In this document: in pieces, positions 49,670 through 61,592 of the stretch
Position numbering within the stretch: the first letter of the stretch is position 1
Layout of the letters: every line of letters starts with the position of its first letter
Assembly (NCBI RefSeq): GCF_905475395.1
Contig: NC_058337.1
Span: forward strand, 132,887,960-132,951,959
From: Chrysoperla carnea
Taxonomy: Eukaryota; Arthropoda; Insecta; Neuroptera; Chrysopidae
Direction of reading: 5' to 3'
Length of the DNA: 64,000 bases
The notes under the pieces: generated by a model
Told to the model about the DNA's origin: nothing
The model's database searches: none
Seen by the model: only the letters and a program-made list of their open reading frames with translations
Translations under genes and position numbers: made by a program

Positions 49670-50621
49670 CTTAAATAAACCAAAAAGAAAAACAAAGAAC
49701 ACCAAAAATAATCCAATTCAAAATAATATTTCGACCCTTCAACGAAATTTAAACTGACTTCTGACTTCGCAAACTCTCTTGAACACTGGCAAACTTACGC
49801 AATTCTCAACAGCAAATGGAAAATTTACAGCTATAGATCTTAAGAAAACTATATCAATAATAACAATAAATTTAATTTGACAATATATTACCTACTGACA
49901 CTGCGTATATGACCATAGTAGTTAAACACGCAGTATAATATTCAAAAAAAAAGAATGATATTTTAATTGGTCGGACCAATATTTGTTTTACTAGTCTACA
50001 TTCCGCGTTAGATACACAAGTGGTCCCAGATGTAAGACGTACTTCATCCCTACCCAAGTTCAATATGGAAAGAAATATCTGAAATTCAGCTGTCTTACCG
50101 TAAATATTGAAATCTCTCGTACCATTATTTAATACGTCATTTAATACATCTTTTCATTAGTAAATTTCTCTAATTGAACAAAATCTACCCCTTTTATTAA
50201 ACAGAATTTGTTTTAAGGATTTTCAAAGATATTTTTGTGTATGCATATCATGTTTTCCCCCACCCCTCATCCCCCTAAAATCTTCCATTGTTTTTGTTGT
50301 AACTGATTAAGATTTATGTATCGTATGTAAGTATTTAATTTAAGCATACAATAAAGTTACATAACAAAAGCATATAAAATTTCTTTTCAAAAAAGGAAGT
50401 TTTCACGAATAATAAAAGATTCTTGGTGTGTGTGTATTATTTTCCCTAATTGTCTTGAAAATTTTGATAGACATTTTCATTTCTTTACCTTAAAATATTT
50501 AATAAATATATAATAATGTAAAATAATATACTTTGTAACAAATTTTACCATTAACAAAATATTTGAAACTAATTAAAATTAATTATTATAAAATTAATGT
50601 AAAAATTAGTTTTATTCTTAA
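49670..50621. other. Intergenic, nothing recognised
   Basis: If the ORF1 remnant had a downstream ORF2, it is absent here. The minus ORF at 49872-50063 is not supported. Confidence 0.45.
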
Positions 50622-51762
50622 CTAGAGTGATACTCACCCGCTTCGCTGGGTTTAAAAGTAAAGATTGATAAAGATTGCTCTCGTTTATACCCTTTCTATA
50701 ACACTCGAAATAATGGTAAGGATTGTTTTACACAGGTAAAATATATGTATGGTTTTTTATTTTTTTAAATGTATGATAGTAACAAGTGAAAACAAACAAT
50801 TGACTGAGTTAATTGTTGAAATACCATGCATAGTCAGTGTTGATCACATAACTCATACAAACATGTGACACATATATAACTAATAAAGTACAGTACATAT
50901 GTAAATGACTTTATAGGTTTCTGCATTACCGACCGACATTTAGTGTATAGTTTGTACACATATTATAAAATTTCCGCCTAATTGGCGCCCTCACGGGTAA
51001 ACAGTGATGTTTACGAAAAAATGTTTCAAACAAAAGTTGTTTAATTTTTGATAAGGAACATTTTTTACAATTAAACTTTTGTTCTATCTCTAACGGTTTA
51101 CAAGATGGGTCCTACGGACCCAAGACCCGATTGGCCTATGATGCTCATTAACGAACTTGACCTCACTTTTTACGTCCTGAGTACGCTGTAAAAATTTCAA
51201 AATTTCAAAATTTCAGCTCGATATCTTTTTTCGTTTTTGAGTTATCGTGTCCACAGACGGACGGACGGACGGACGGGCGGACGGACGGACGGACGGACGG
51301 ACAACCGGAAATGGACTAATTAGGTGATTCTATGAACACCTATGACAAAATTTTTTTCCTAGCATCATTATTTTTAAGCGTTACAAACTTAGGACTAAAC
51401 TTAATATACTATGTATATTTCATATATATGCATGGTATAATTATTCATTGAGTATATCAGTGAAGATGGCCGTGAAATATTTTAAATTGACTATTTTTAC
51501 AAAAATCTGTAATTTATGGTAATGTCAAATGACTACTTTAACAGATTATAATTTATGGTAATGTCATATTCAATTTTTTATATTTTTTATTAATATATCT
51601 TTATAAATTATATCTCATGTGTTATTCTGATAGATATATCAGCTATATTGCTGTACAGTTTCATTAAAAACCATTCGCTAGTTTTAGCGTGAAAACGTAA
51701 CAAACAAACAAACAAATAAACAAACATGCTTACTTTCGCATTTAAATTTTTAGAAATAGAGA
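50622..51762 (-). mobile_element. Helitron copy 3, interrupted by HINE copy 9
   Basis: On the minus strand it ends with the hairpin ACCCAGCGAAGCGGGTGAGT followed by CTAG|T (50622-50625, flanking A at 50621). Its 5' end is near 51762 (A|TCTCTATTTC). The left part (50622-50780) matches 30899-31060 and the right part (51439-51740) matches 33836-34140. The interruption lies at essentially the same internal position as the PLE insertion of copy 2. It is non-autonomous. The minus ORF at 51608-51847 is a by-product. Confidence 0.75.
50782..51438 (+). mobile_element. HINE/mini-me-like element, copy 9 (full, nested)
   Basis: Full length, with both ends and the longest microsatellite of the family (about 12 GACG units, 51254-51302, one GGGC variant). 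No target duplication is seen at its ends, in keeping with rolling-circle-type insertion. Confidence 0.85.
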
Positions 51763-52849
51763 TAGAGATAAGTAATATTTTGGGGTAATTTAATTTTTCA
51801 GTTGATTTCATTTCAACTGAAAAAAATTGTTTACCAATTTTTTTCAATAGTGTTAATACGTCTGTACTAACAATTATAAATTCGTATTAATATACACCTA
51901 TTTAAACTTTTCGGACTAAACTTATCTAAAGGTAACTGGCTACTATATAGTAATTGATATTCTAGTAGCTAATACCTAATTGATGTACACCTATCTAGTA
52001 TGTTAGTTTTAAGTACATAGATAAATGTTAGTTAATATACATAAAGTTACTGCTGCATATATAGTTCTGTTATTAAAACATTAAATAGAACATACTGAAA
52101 TTCAATCAATAGTCCAGAGGATAAAGAATACAATCAACAAGAATTTCTAGCGACAAAATTCTAATCTTTGAACACGTAAGGTATTTCTAATAATATGAGA
52201 AAAGAACGCGGTATCTTAGAAAAAGAAAAAATGTAATTTCCGTAATGTAGTTGTATTAGCACATTCAATCTGTCAACGCTACAATCAATACTATCATATA
52301 TTGCTCCTCTTTATACACAGTGCAATTGTCACAGAAAGCAGGTAAATCTTCTGGATTAAATATTTGTCAAAAAGTAACCTCTGTTCATTGTTTTTTCGAA
52401 GACTAAACGATCAATTACATCCTAATTTGACTAAAAGCATTCCTAACTTGTTTATTTACAAACTAGTTTTGTTTATAAAGTTACTTTCTTTTTGCAAAAA
52501 CTCGAACTACTGGAATTGTTCAAATTGTCTTCTAGATAGTATGGATTCTTATTCTTTATAAGATCAATATTGGCAGCTTTGAAAATTTGTATAGCAATTA
52601 ACAGACCTTCAATAGTCCTAAACATTTTTTACAAATACCTAAACAATATTTTCCTTGTTTTCTATAATATCAAAACGATAAAAATAAAAACTTAACAATA
52701 TATCGCGATAAATCCTAATATTATCGATGCAACAAGTCCGGAAAACAATTATTTGGTAAGTATTGGTTTTAGTTGAGAAAATTCAAGAAAATGTTAAATA
52801 ATTTTTAAATCGCTAGCAATAAGAGAGAGTCTTTATAATAATAATAGAA
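51763..52849. other. AT-rich intergenic, nothing recognised
   Basis: The ORF at 52364-52561 has no ATG context or domain. Confidence 0.5.
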
Positions 52850-52990
52850 ATGGTCTTAAACCTCCGTTTTTCTGACATATATGCCTATAACAGAGGCCAC
52901 GCACATCATTATTTGTTAATCTTTATTTATTTAACTACACCCATATTTTCAATTATATTTATGATGTGGAGTCTTATAATTACGATTTAG
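52850..52990 (-). mobile_element. SINE-like fragment (3' part)
   Basis: Matches the 3' two-thirds of the SINE at 57583-57817 ('cctataacagaggccacgca', 'catcattatttgttaatctt' blocks) and is likewise preceded by an (ATA)n tract. The tRNA-like head is missing. Confidence 0.65.
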
Positions 52991-54914
52991 CATATTTCAA
53001 TTACAGAAAACCTACATTGAAATTTATATGTTAGTTTATATTGAACTTAAAAGCTTTATAAACATTTCAAAAGCTTATAAAAACGATATTTTTAAGATTG
53101 TGCCTTAAGAATTAAACCAGAAAACTTATTCTCTGGACTAGTTTCCTATTAATGGTCAAATGAAAGCTTTCTACACTTTCTATTCATGTTTTAAATGCTT
53201 TTGGATGTGATAAATATAAAGTTGACTTAGCTCCTATAAATATAGTACAACTTTTAAATATTACTACAGTTGGTACAACCAACTAAACTATCAATGTTGA
53301 TTTTAACTATGTTAAATATTTACATAAAACTATCATCACTCATCAAAATACAAAAATATATATGTATGGTATGTATGTTGGAGGGCAAATACAATCTGTC
53401 ATAGAATCTTATTCCTAGATCCCTAAAACGTTTTATAAATTAAAAATTTCACTAGATTTACTATAACTTATTTATTTTCAGAGGCCTTTTCAGTAAAAAA
53501 AAAATTATATTTTTTGCATAATTGCATATCTATATTACTTAAGAAGATATGCAAGGATTTAATAATACTAGGGATTTCAATAAAACTTTATAAATACATT
53601 TTTTGATTAACAAAGTTTCCAAAAATCTCAAAAAATTCCTAGGTCATCGGACTTCTTATTATTATTATATCGTTCAAAGTTGGTTGAAAAAATGATGAAT
53701 TATATAGATTATTCTTCTCAATTGGATATTTCCTATATCAAAAAATCTAGAAAATCTATTAATTTAATTATGAGTTCATCGAAGATCCATCATTTGATGA
53801 ACAGGGACGACTATAATTAGAGAATTCATGATTGAAGAGTGATATCTATATTATCAAATTTATAAGCATCACTTCCACACAATATATTATATATTTTTGT
53901 AGTTGCGTGGTATTGTAAAGCCAAAAATAACTCCTTATGTATGTACCGTGTAATAAGTCAAAACTTTTTTTCAATACTGTATGTTTACAATCACCTTAAT
54001 TAAAAATAGCCATGGACATTTTGCGATAGAAAACCTATGATAGGCGTGTTTATAAATCAATAAAATTTCATTAAAAATATGTCTCATTTGGTTATCATAT
54101 AGATAAATTTCAACCTTATACCGTCTCCTGTACAACTAGAAAATGTCTAGGCTAACGAAAAAATGCCTGAGGCTACTATTAGCCTTCGATACATTTATAA
54201 TTTAGTTTCTATTTATGCATTACTCGAAAAATATCTTTACTACCTAGAAAGGTGTAACATGTTAATTTACATTTGTACAAGACAACTTGCATGTTTTAAA
54301 TTACTCAAAGTTTTTACAAAAAAAAAAAAATTAAAATAAAAAATTCATTCTTCAGAATTTTTAATATAAATAAAAAAATAAAAATTGAGTTCTTAGAAAT
54401 AATTGGAAAAGAAAAGAAACTATGTAAAAATAACATTTCTATAAAAACTATGTGAAAATTCTGGGCTAGTTGGAACCGTTTTTCAATCACAAATTTAAGA
54501 GATAAAAATCAGTTGAGAACTGCACTCTATTTGCACCGTATACACATATTATTCATTGGATGTGTATTTATGGCAGGGACAATCAAATCAAACCCAGCGC
54601 TTCTGGTGGATAACTTTGGCGTTAAAGGGGGTTGTTATAACTAATGTTCAATTCTCTATGTTGGTATATTAAATGTCAAATTAAAAATATTGAAAAATAA
54701 CAATTAGTTAAACTTGTTGCATTAGAAATTGTGAAAATAAGAATAAATGTCAATTAATATAATGACTTGTTTAAATTAGTTTGAAAATAACATTAAATTT
54801 TCAATGTAAACCATATATGCAATACATAGAATGTATGTCATTCCATAAAATTATATTAATAAAGTATTGTTTACTATTAATTTAGTATTGTAAATTATAT
54901 TAATATAGAAAAGT
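52991..54914. other. AT-rich intergenic, nothing recognised
   Basis: No gene or repeat was recognised. Confidence 0.5.
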
Positions 54915-54924
54915 ATCGTCGCCA

Positions 54925-55399
54925 TTTGCGAACTGCAAGTTTCTCCTGAAAGAGGATATTCTGAAAAAGGCCAATCTTAGATGGAGGGAAGAACGTGCTT
55001 GTGGTACTACAAGACAGAAATGGTCTGAGTTCAATCGCAGGCGTTCCGAAGTTCTCATATCACTTCCAAGGGCCTCTGTTCGCAAACTTGTTGCGGCTAT
55101 CACAGGACACTGGCTGGGCGGCAAGCATGCTGAACGCTTAGGCCTGGCAGTGTATCATGACTACTGCAGGAGCTATCACAGTGGTGACGAGAAGATGGAC
55201 TTACTTGAGCCAGCCTCTCTTTGACGACCTCTCCGACCTAAAGTCAGTCGACGTCAAAGCCCTCCTGCTGTTCTTAAACAGCTCCAAATGGTTCATGGAG
55301 TAGTGGCCGGGGATAGTCCAACCCATTTACGCTATCACAACGGACCCTATGGTCTAAGTGTGTCCCACCCAAGGACAGCCACTCTAATCTAACCTAACC
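54925..55399 (+). mobile_element. 5'-truncated LINE (R1/Jockey-type 3' end) with 10-bp duplication
   Basis: Clearly GC-richer than its surroundings. Translated, it gives the C-terminal end of a LINE ORF2: 'KWSEFNRRRSEVLISLPRAS', then 'VRKLVAAITGHWLGGKHAER' and 'LGLAVYHDYCRSYHSGDEKM' (the pattern LVxxxTGHxxLxxHxxxLGL). After a frame change it reads 'DDLSDLKSVDVKALLLFLNS' and 'SKWF'. The normal Cys-rich stretch between them is partly lost. It ends in a TAACC-type tail (ctaatctaacctaacc). ATCGTCGCCA lies on both sides (54915-54924, 55400-55409). This is a dead-on-arrival insertion. The minus ORF at 54900-55124 is its shadow. Confidence 0.85.
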
Positions 55400-55409
55400 A
55401 TCGTCGCCA

Positions 55410-57560
55410 AGGAAACGCCTCCAATAAAACTCATGTACGGTACGAATGAACTAATCAAAATTACCATCAGCTAACTTAAACGACTTATTCCGTCTTAGAA
55501 AATGACTCAACAATATTTCTTATAATTCAGAAATTTTTAATTTATTAAAATATTTCTATGAAAATCAGTGATTGTATTCTGAAGTGTCACGATATTTTGA
55601 AAATAACATTCGTGACTACGTAAAAGTTAATCAAATCGTCATAAAGTTTTTTTTTTCTTTTTATTCTTATAAAAACTTTTTATATAAAAATTTAAATAAA
55701 ATAAAATTATTATATAAAATAAATAATTTATCATTTAATTTATTTAATTTATCAATTCAATCGTAGTATTACGGCAATACATATATAATACAGCAGGATG
55801 CATAAGGAAGTGTACAAGTAGTTGTAAAAGTTATAATTAGACTTAAATTTCTTGGTTCATATACAATCTCTTTATGGATTTTTTTGGTAAAATCGATTTG
55901 TCTAAGAATAAGTATCTAAGAATATTTCCAATTTTTGAAATGATCGGTATAGATATTTCCAAATATATATCCTACCTAGAATCACAACTATTTTTTAAGA
56001 TTCTTAAGCATTTTTATGTTTTTGGAATTTTTGAATATCGATTGATCTTTTAATTTGAATCTATTTAGTCCATGATGAGTTTTTTTAATTTGAATCTATT
56101 TAGTTCATGATGAGTCAAAAGTAACAAAGTCAAATAAATGGTCGCAAATTATTAATGATTGATAAGTAATCCATCAAGAATGTAATAGCTATTATATTGT
56201 ATATCTCCTTATACACCACCTTGTATATTTTATAAATTATTTAATTGTATAAATATTTATTTCAAATATTACACAATTTATTTTGTTGATTTTAATAAAC
56301 TTTTTTTAAAGATTTTATTGAAGAAAATAAAAATAACAATAAAAAATACATACCAATATTATATTGTATATAAAATGATGCAAAAATTGAATCACTATTG
56401 AAACAAAAGTTGCGTAGCCTAGACAGAATCGAACTTATATCTAATTCGATATCTAATTTGATTTAGCCAAACAATAGGATTACACAGTTTCGACATGAGA
56501 TGATGAAATGTTATAAAAGTGATAAAAGTGAGGTACAGAAATGATTAGCTAATTAACTGTTGTTAAACTTATTCAACCGGTAAAGTGTATGTGTATGGCC
56601 ATGGCTTTTTTTAGGCACAACTTCAGACTCTTATGAATCTGCCCGTCTTTGGGAGTAAACTTTCTTGAGTTTTTTAATTTTTATCTTTGGATATTTTCTA
56701 AATTCTACGCCAAACTCTTTTCTTTAATTTCAACGTTAATGTACGAGATTTAATTTATAAAAGTAGCAGTGTTTTACTTTTTAATGTAGGTATAGAATTT
56801 TGAGCGATTATCATTAATATATCCCTTCTATCAACATTTGTTATTCGCAACGAGCTAAAATTCCAAATTTTAATGATTAATTAAGATTTTACCCATAAAT
56901 TTCCGTAAGGTCCAACTAACCTTAGATATTTGATATTCTATTTTACTTACAAGTTAGACAAGTTTACTAGAATTACGAACAGCTATACTATCACAAATAG
57001 CAAATCGTTTTCGATTGTCTCATTTATAATGTCAATCAGTATATAAAAATATTTAAATAAAATCTTTTTAAATAAACATTTATCTTATTGAATGCTCATT
57101 TGTATTTAATTTATAAAAAGTAAATTGTAATTCGAATGTCATAAACTTTTTAATAATAATAACTTTCTTTTACACGACAATAATTGTTCGTAAATGTTTT
57201 TCCTTTTAATTTACGGTTCTTAAAGTCTGCATCATTACTCATTACTGTGATTTTTTTTTGCTTAGAAAACCTTTTAACTTTTCAAGGCGTTGCGTTTGTT
57301 TTGGGAGAAGTAGTATCTCTGTTTTGAAATATTTTTCTTTTATAATTTAAAAAAAGTATTCATTTCTAAGTTCTAAAATCATTAAGGTTGGTTTGACAGT
57401 ATTTACCCAAGTCATAATAAATTTTCTCTTAAAGGAATTAAACTTTCAACCTGTTATTTCAATTTATTATTTAAATTTAAATAGCATCTTCAAGAACTTA
57501 ATCTGATTTATGTAATTATGCAATTACTGCAAATTATAAATTATCATCTTTTGTACTTAA
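55410..57560. other. AT-rich intergenic, nothing recognised
   Basis: Includes a 21-bp direct duplication near 56050-56110 ('tttttaatttgaatctattt' twice). No gene is supported. Confidence 0.5.
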
Positions 57561-57582
57561 TAATAATAATAATAATAATAAT
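57561..57582. repeat. (AAT)n tail of SINE
   Basis: (AAT)n microsatellite at the 3' end of the minus-strand SINE. Confidence 0.7.
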
Positions 57583-57817
57583 GGGGTTTAACCTCCGTTT
57601 CTCTGACATATACGCCTATAACAGAGGCCACCCACATCATTATTTGTGAATCTTTATTTATTTAATTACAAATTATATTTACAATTACATTTTTGATGTG
57701 TGTGGAGTCGGTTACTACGTTCTTCTCCAAGCGACGACAATGTGATCAATTCTGCACTCCCATTAATTATAATTGTTCACACTGCCGCTGCCTGGATTCG
57801 AACCCGCAACCTAAGTC
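57583..57817 (-). mobile_element. tRNA-derived SINE
   Basis: On the minus strand it starts with GGTTGCGGGTTCGAATCCAG, which contains a perfect B box. A ~200-bp unique body follows, ending in GGTTAAACCCC and an (ATT)n tail, as in insect SINEs. The A box is degenerate. A second, head-less copy is at 52850-52990. Confidence 0.7.
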
Positions 57818-58609
57818 TAAGTAAACTTACATCTTTTGTACTTTTGAAGTATGACGAACGGTTTTCCTGAAATTTTAATCTTTTTATAATATACCAGATT
57901 TAATTTATAGAGGCAGAACTTTTTTACTTTAAGTTGACGATTGTTTAAGTTAGCTCTTCCAACTTTTTGAATCGTTATATCCCAGAAACGGTGACTCTTA
58001 GGAAAAAAATATTCAGACATTTTTATATTTAATTATCTGATCTCTACAATTTTCATCTGAGCTAATTTTGTGATAAAACTTGCCATTTTGTTGAAAATCA
58101 CGAAAAACTTGTTTTTGTGACATTTGACTTCGCTTAATTTTTTTCCACATCTCAGATCGATGAGAACTTTTTAGATTTCATTTAAGATGGCATTTTGATC
58201 AATCTCACCAAATTTCAGCCGTGTACGAATTTTTGTACCTTCGGATGTTTAAATTGACCGACTAAACTAGAGAAAAACAGTATATATTTCATACAGGTGA
58301 AAAACCGAATGGTTATTAAATAAAACTTAAATAAATCTTTGTTAATCTATATATATAAAAAGAGAGTGTTTGTTTGTATGTCCCCGATTTTCCCTAAAAC
58401 TAACCATTGACCTTCGGTAGGGGATTATGTCATTGGGTAGCCCTTAGGCTTCCATTGTGAATAAGGGAGTTTGGTGGGGGTGGAATTAAAAATGATCTAG
58501 GAATTCATAGAAAATAGATTAAAAAAATAGTTCTAATAATTTTCAATAGATGGCGCCACTGTCAATAGTACAATTTTCACTGGATGGCGCTACTGGCGCA
58601 AATGTCTTT

Positions 58610-59130
58610 CGATTTTTCTCGAAAATTCTGGAATGTTCCATGGATTTCTATCGAATTTTCTAGAATTTTCTCGAACATTCTGGAATGTTCTATGGATTTC
58701 TATCGAATTTTCTAGAACTTTCTCGAATATTCTCGAATGTTGTATGGATTTTTATTCAATTTTCTCAAACTTTCTCGAACAATCTGGAATGTTCCATGGG
58801 TTTCTGTCGAATTTTCTAGAATTTTCTCGAACATTCTGGAATGTTCTATGGATTTCTATCGAATTTTCTAGAATTTAGAACTTTCTCGAATATTCTCGAA
58901 TGTTGTATGGATTTTTATTCAATTTTCTCAAACTTTCTCGAACAATCTGGAATGTTCCATGGGTTTCTGTCGAATTTTCTAGAATTTTCTCGAACATTCT
59001 GGAATGTTCTATGGATTTCTATCGAATTTTCTAGAATTTTCTCGAACATTCTGGAATGTTCTATGGATTTCTATCGAATTTTCTAGAACTTTATCGAATA
59101 TTCTGGAATGTTCCATGGGTTTCTATCGAT
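58610..59130 (+). promoter_or_regulatory. Ten 52-bp repeats of heat-shock-element (HSE) pentamers
   Basis: The period is 52 bp (attctgg at 58625 and 58677, and so on). At 58651-58690 the text reads in 10-bp blocks tcGAAttTTC, taGAAttTTC, tcGAAcaTTC, tgGAAtgTTC: eight contiguous alternating nGAAn/nTTCn pentamers, all perfect. The second unit has seven of eight; several later units are equally complete (58807-58846, 59023-59062) and others have 1-3 mismatches. Three or more pentamers are enough for trimeric HSF binding. The ORFs at 58633-58878, 58841-59086 and 59004-59258 are translations of this repeat and not genes. Confidence 0.8.
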
Positions 59131-59188
59131 CTTTCCCTTACTTTCCCGTACACACAGAGAGTGTAGACATAATATTGGGATCGGTAAA

Positions 59189-59236
59189 AAATTCGATAGA
59201 AATCCATAGAACATTCCAGAATGTTCGAGAAAGTTC
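59189..59236 (-). promoter_or_regulatory. Isolated inverted HSE unit
   Basis: GAAcaTTCcaGAAtgTTCgaGAAagTTC: six perfect alternating pentamers, the inverse of the array unit, lying outside the main array but inside the Helitron. Confidence 0.7.
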
Positions 59237-59736
59237 ATTTAACAATTTTGATATTTAAATGTGCAAATACAACCCAGCGAAGCGGGTTTAACAGCTAGTA
59301 AAACAATAAAATGAAATATATATAATGTGGTTTAAGCAAATAATGAGGATAAATTGTGTATAAACGTTGTCAGTTTAATAAAAGCTTTATACGAACAAAC
59401 ACAAGACCATCCAAGAACCCTTTTTTTACTGTTTTTAAATTAACTCCAGATTAAACACTGTAAGATTAACGTTTAAAAACGTACGCATTGAATGTACAGT
59501 TAATTTTTTATATTTGATGAAATGTTTTGAGAGTGAAAAGATCCATTTGTTTCCAATGGGACCATTACGAAGAAATAAGAATATCCTATTTAAGGGAAAC
59601 GTCAATTAAATCAGATCACACACAAATCTAACCAATCTCAGAGAAAAATAAATATAAAAAAAAACATTATTATACTTTTTAATTCAGTTAGGCTTACGCT
59701 TTTTATTCAGTTTAGGCTTCTTCATCATCTATTTTT

Positions 59737-60264
59737 ATACCATACATATATGTAATATGCAAGGTATACTAAGTTTAATCCCAAGTTTGTAACGCTTAAA
59801 AATATTGATGCTACGAACAAAATTTTGGTATAGGTGTTCATAAAATCACCTAATTAGTCCATTTCCGGTTGTCCGTCCGTCTGTGGACACGATAACTCAA
59901 AAACGAAAGATATCAAGTTGAAATTTTTACAGCGTATTCAGGACGTAAAAAGGGAGGTCGAGTTCGTAAATGAGCAATATAAGTCAATTGGCTCTTGACC
60001 TATGGGTCCGTAGGACCCATCTTGTAAACCGTTAGAGATAGAACAAAAGTTGAATAACTGTTCCTTATAAAAAAATAAGCAACTTTTGTTTGAAACATTT
60101 TTTTGTAAACATCACTGTTTACCCGTGACGGCGCAAATTAGGCGTAAATTGTATAGTATGTATTATATAAATTGTATATGTATGTGCAATGTGATGTGAT
60201 GAGTAATCAACACTATGCATGGTATTTCAACAATTAATTCAGTCAATTGTTTGTTTTCACTTGT
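59737..60264 (-). mobile_element. HINE/mini-me-like element, copy 10 (full)
   Basis: Hairpin ATACCATACATATATGTAAT, a short GTCCGTCCGTCTG microsatellite near 59871-59883, the core and the CACTTGT end. Confidence 0.85.
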
Positions 60265-60910
60265 TTAATAAATTGAAATCACTTTTTGCTAAAATTTCAT
60301 GATCGAAGAAGTCTAGACGAAGAGATTAAGCTTCGGAAACCGTTTTACCATAATTCCTCGACCAATAGGAAAGTTTTTTCAAAAGGAGTTTTTATTTGGT
60401 AAAAAAACATAGGGATTTGCGAGCCTATTACTCATAACTTCACCAAATATCAACTTTAAAATCGAAAAAAAGTTATAACTAAATGTAAAAACGACTATTT
60501 TTCAAGTTTTCTCGGTATCTATGCAACCAAATCGGACTTACCAGACCTCAATCAATAGAATTTTATCGATTATCTTAGCCATTGATTAGCCGTAAACAAA
60601 AACATGTTTCTTACCTTATTTTCTTCTATAACACCGTATTTTTTGTTTTCTGATAGCAATTTTGTCTAATTTAACATAGATTCTCCTTCATAGATTCATT
60701 TGATTAGAATGTGAAGAAGTGTCTTTTATTTATAAAATCCGTAGTATTCTTTTAAACACGAAATCATTGAGAATTTTTTAAAGTTTTAAAAAGCACCCTG
60801 TAATATGTTAAACAAAAATGAGTTATTATTAAAAATTACTGGTTATTCGATTACTAACAAATTCATACTTAGGTTTGCCACCAAATTCCAAATTCATGCT
60901 GGAGAAGAAC
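60265..60910. other. AT-rich intergenic, nothing recognised
   Basis: No gene is supported. Confidence 0.5.
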
Positions 60911-61584
60911 CAGTAGCGGATTAAGGCTGAATGCCGCCCTAGGCCCGGTTTGATATGCCGCCCTCTCAGCCGTTATTTATAGGAAGATTTTTAACATTTA
61001 AACTTTTGTTCTATCTCTAACAATTACAAGACCCCAATTGATCTATGTTGCTCGTTTACGAACTCAAACTCACTTATTACGTCCTGAGCACGCTATAGAT
61101 TGATATCTCTTTTTGTTTTGAGTTATCGTGTTGACAGAGAGACAGATAGACAACCGGAAGTAGATTAATTAGGTAAATTAATGAAGAACTATATAAATAA
61201 AAATTGTTTCAGGGTTATGTACATTGTAAAATGAGATTAATTATACTGAAAATACAAAAATTTCACTGAAAATACAAAAAAGGTACATAAGTTCTCAAAA
61301 TTTTTCAATTCAGCATTCTGTTTTTATTTTTTTAATAATCCATAATATTTATGGATAAAACTAATATTGATAAAAGCCAATTGATCTATTAAAAAATTAA
61401 CATTGCGGCACATTAAAAAGTAACTTCAATCATTAGATTATTCAATAAACTTTATTGAAAAAAATTGGGATTGCCTTTGAAATGGTTTGCTTTTAAAATT
61501 TTGACGTTTCGAATATTTTGCCGCCCCTAAAATTGTGCCGCCCTAGGCCCGGGCCTCACGGGCCTAAGCCTAAATCCAGCACTG
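60911..61584. mobile_element. hAT-like non-autonomous element
   Basis: Left end CAGTAGCGGATTAAGGCTGA; right end, inverted, CAGTGCTGGATTTAGGCTTA, the CAGNG terminus of hAT transposons. GC-rich CCGCCCTAGGCCCGG subterminal blocks lie at both ends. An 8-bp duplication with one mismatch flanks it (AGAAGAAC 60903-60910, AAAAGAAC 61585-61592). It has no transposase and includes a fragment of the HINE family. Confidence 0.8.
60982..61196 (+). mobile_element. HINE/mini-me-like fragment, copy 11 (nested in hAT)
   Basis: Only the middle of the family ('aaacttttgttctatctcta' to 'agtagattaattaggt'), with a 'gacagagagacagatagaca' microsatellite. Both ends are missing. Confidence 0.7.
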
Positions 61585-61592
61585 AAAAGAAC

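Larger units (their letters stand above)
58346..59298 (+). mobile_element. Helitron copy 4, carrying heat-shock-element repeats
   Basis: The 5' end is TCTATATATATAAAAAGAGA with A before it (58345). The 3' end is the hairpin ACCCAGCGAAGCGGGT (59273-59288) followed by 'ttaacag' and CTAG, with T next (59299). TC...hairpin...CTAG inserted between A and T are the Helitron hallmarks. 953 bp, without Rep/helicase. The middle is a 52-bp minisatellite made of heat-shock-element pentamers, with a short inverted copy near 59189-59236. Confidence 0.88.

Noticed and set aside
51254..51302. CRISPR-like or structured array of GACG units
   Set aside because: It is the simple microsatellite of a HINE element; no spacers or direct repeats of CRISPR type, and the genome is eukaryotic.
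54900..55124. 74-codon minus ORF
   Set aside because: Antisense shadow of the LINE ORF2 remnant on the plus strand.
57783..57817. tRNA gene on the minus strand
   Set aside because: The B box is perfect, but no acceptor, D or anticodon stem pairs, and the sequence recurs as part of a dispersed SINE.
58633..59258. Three overlapping ORFs of 81-84 codons rich in F, S, N, E
   Set aside because: They are translations of the 52-bp minisatellite inside the Helitron. The unit lacks stops in several frames, and 52 is not a multiple of 3, so the ORFs rotate frames. No protein gene.
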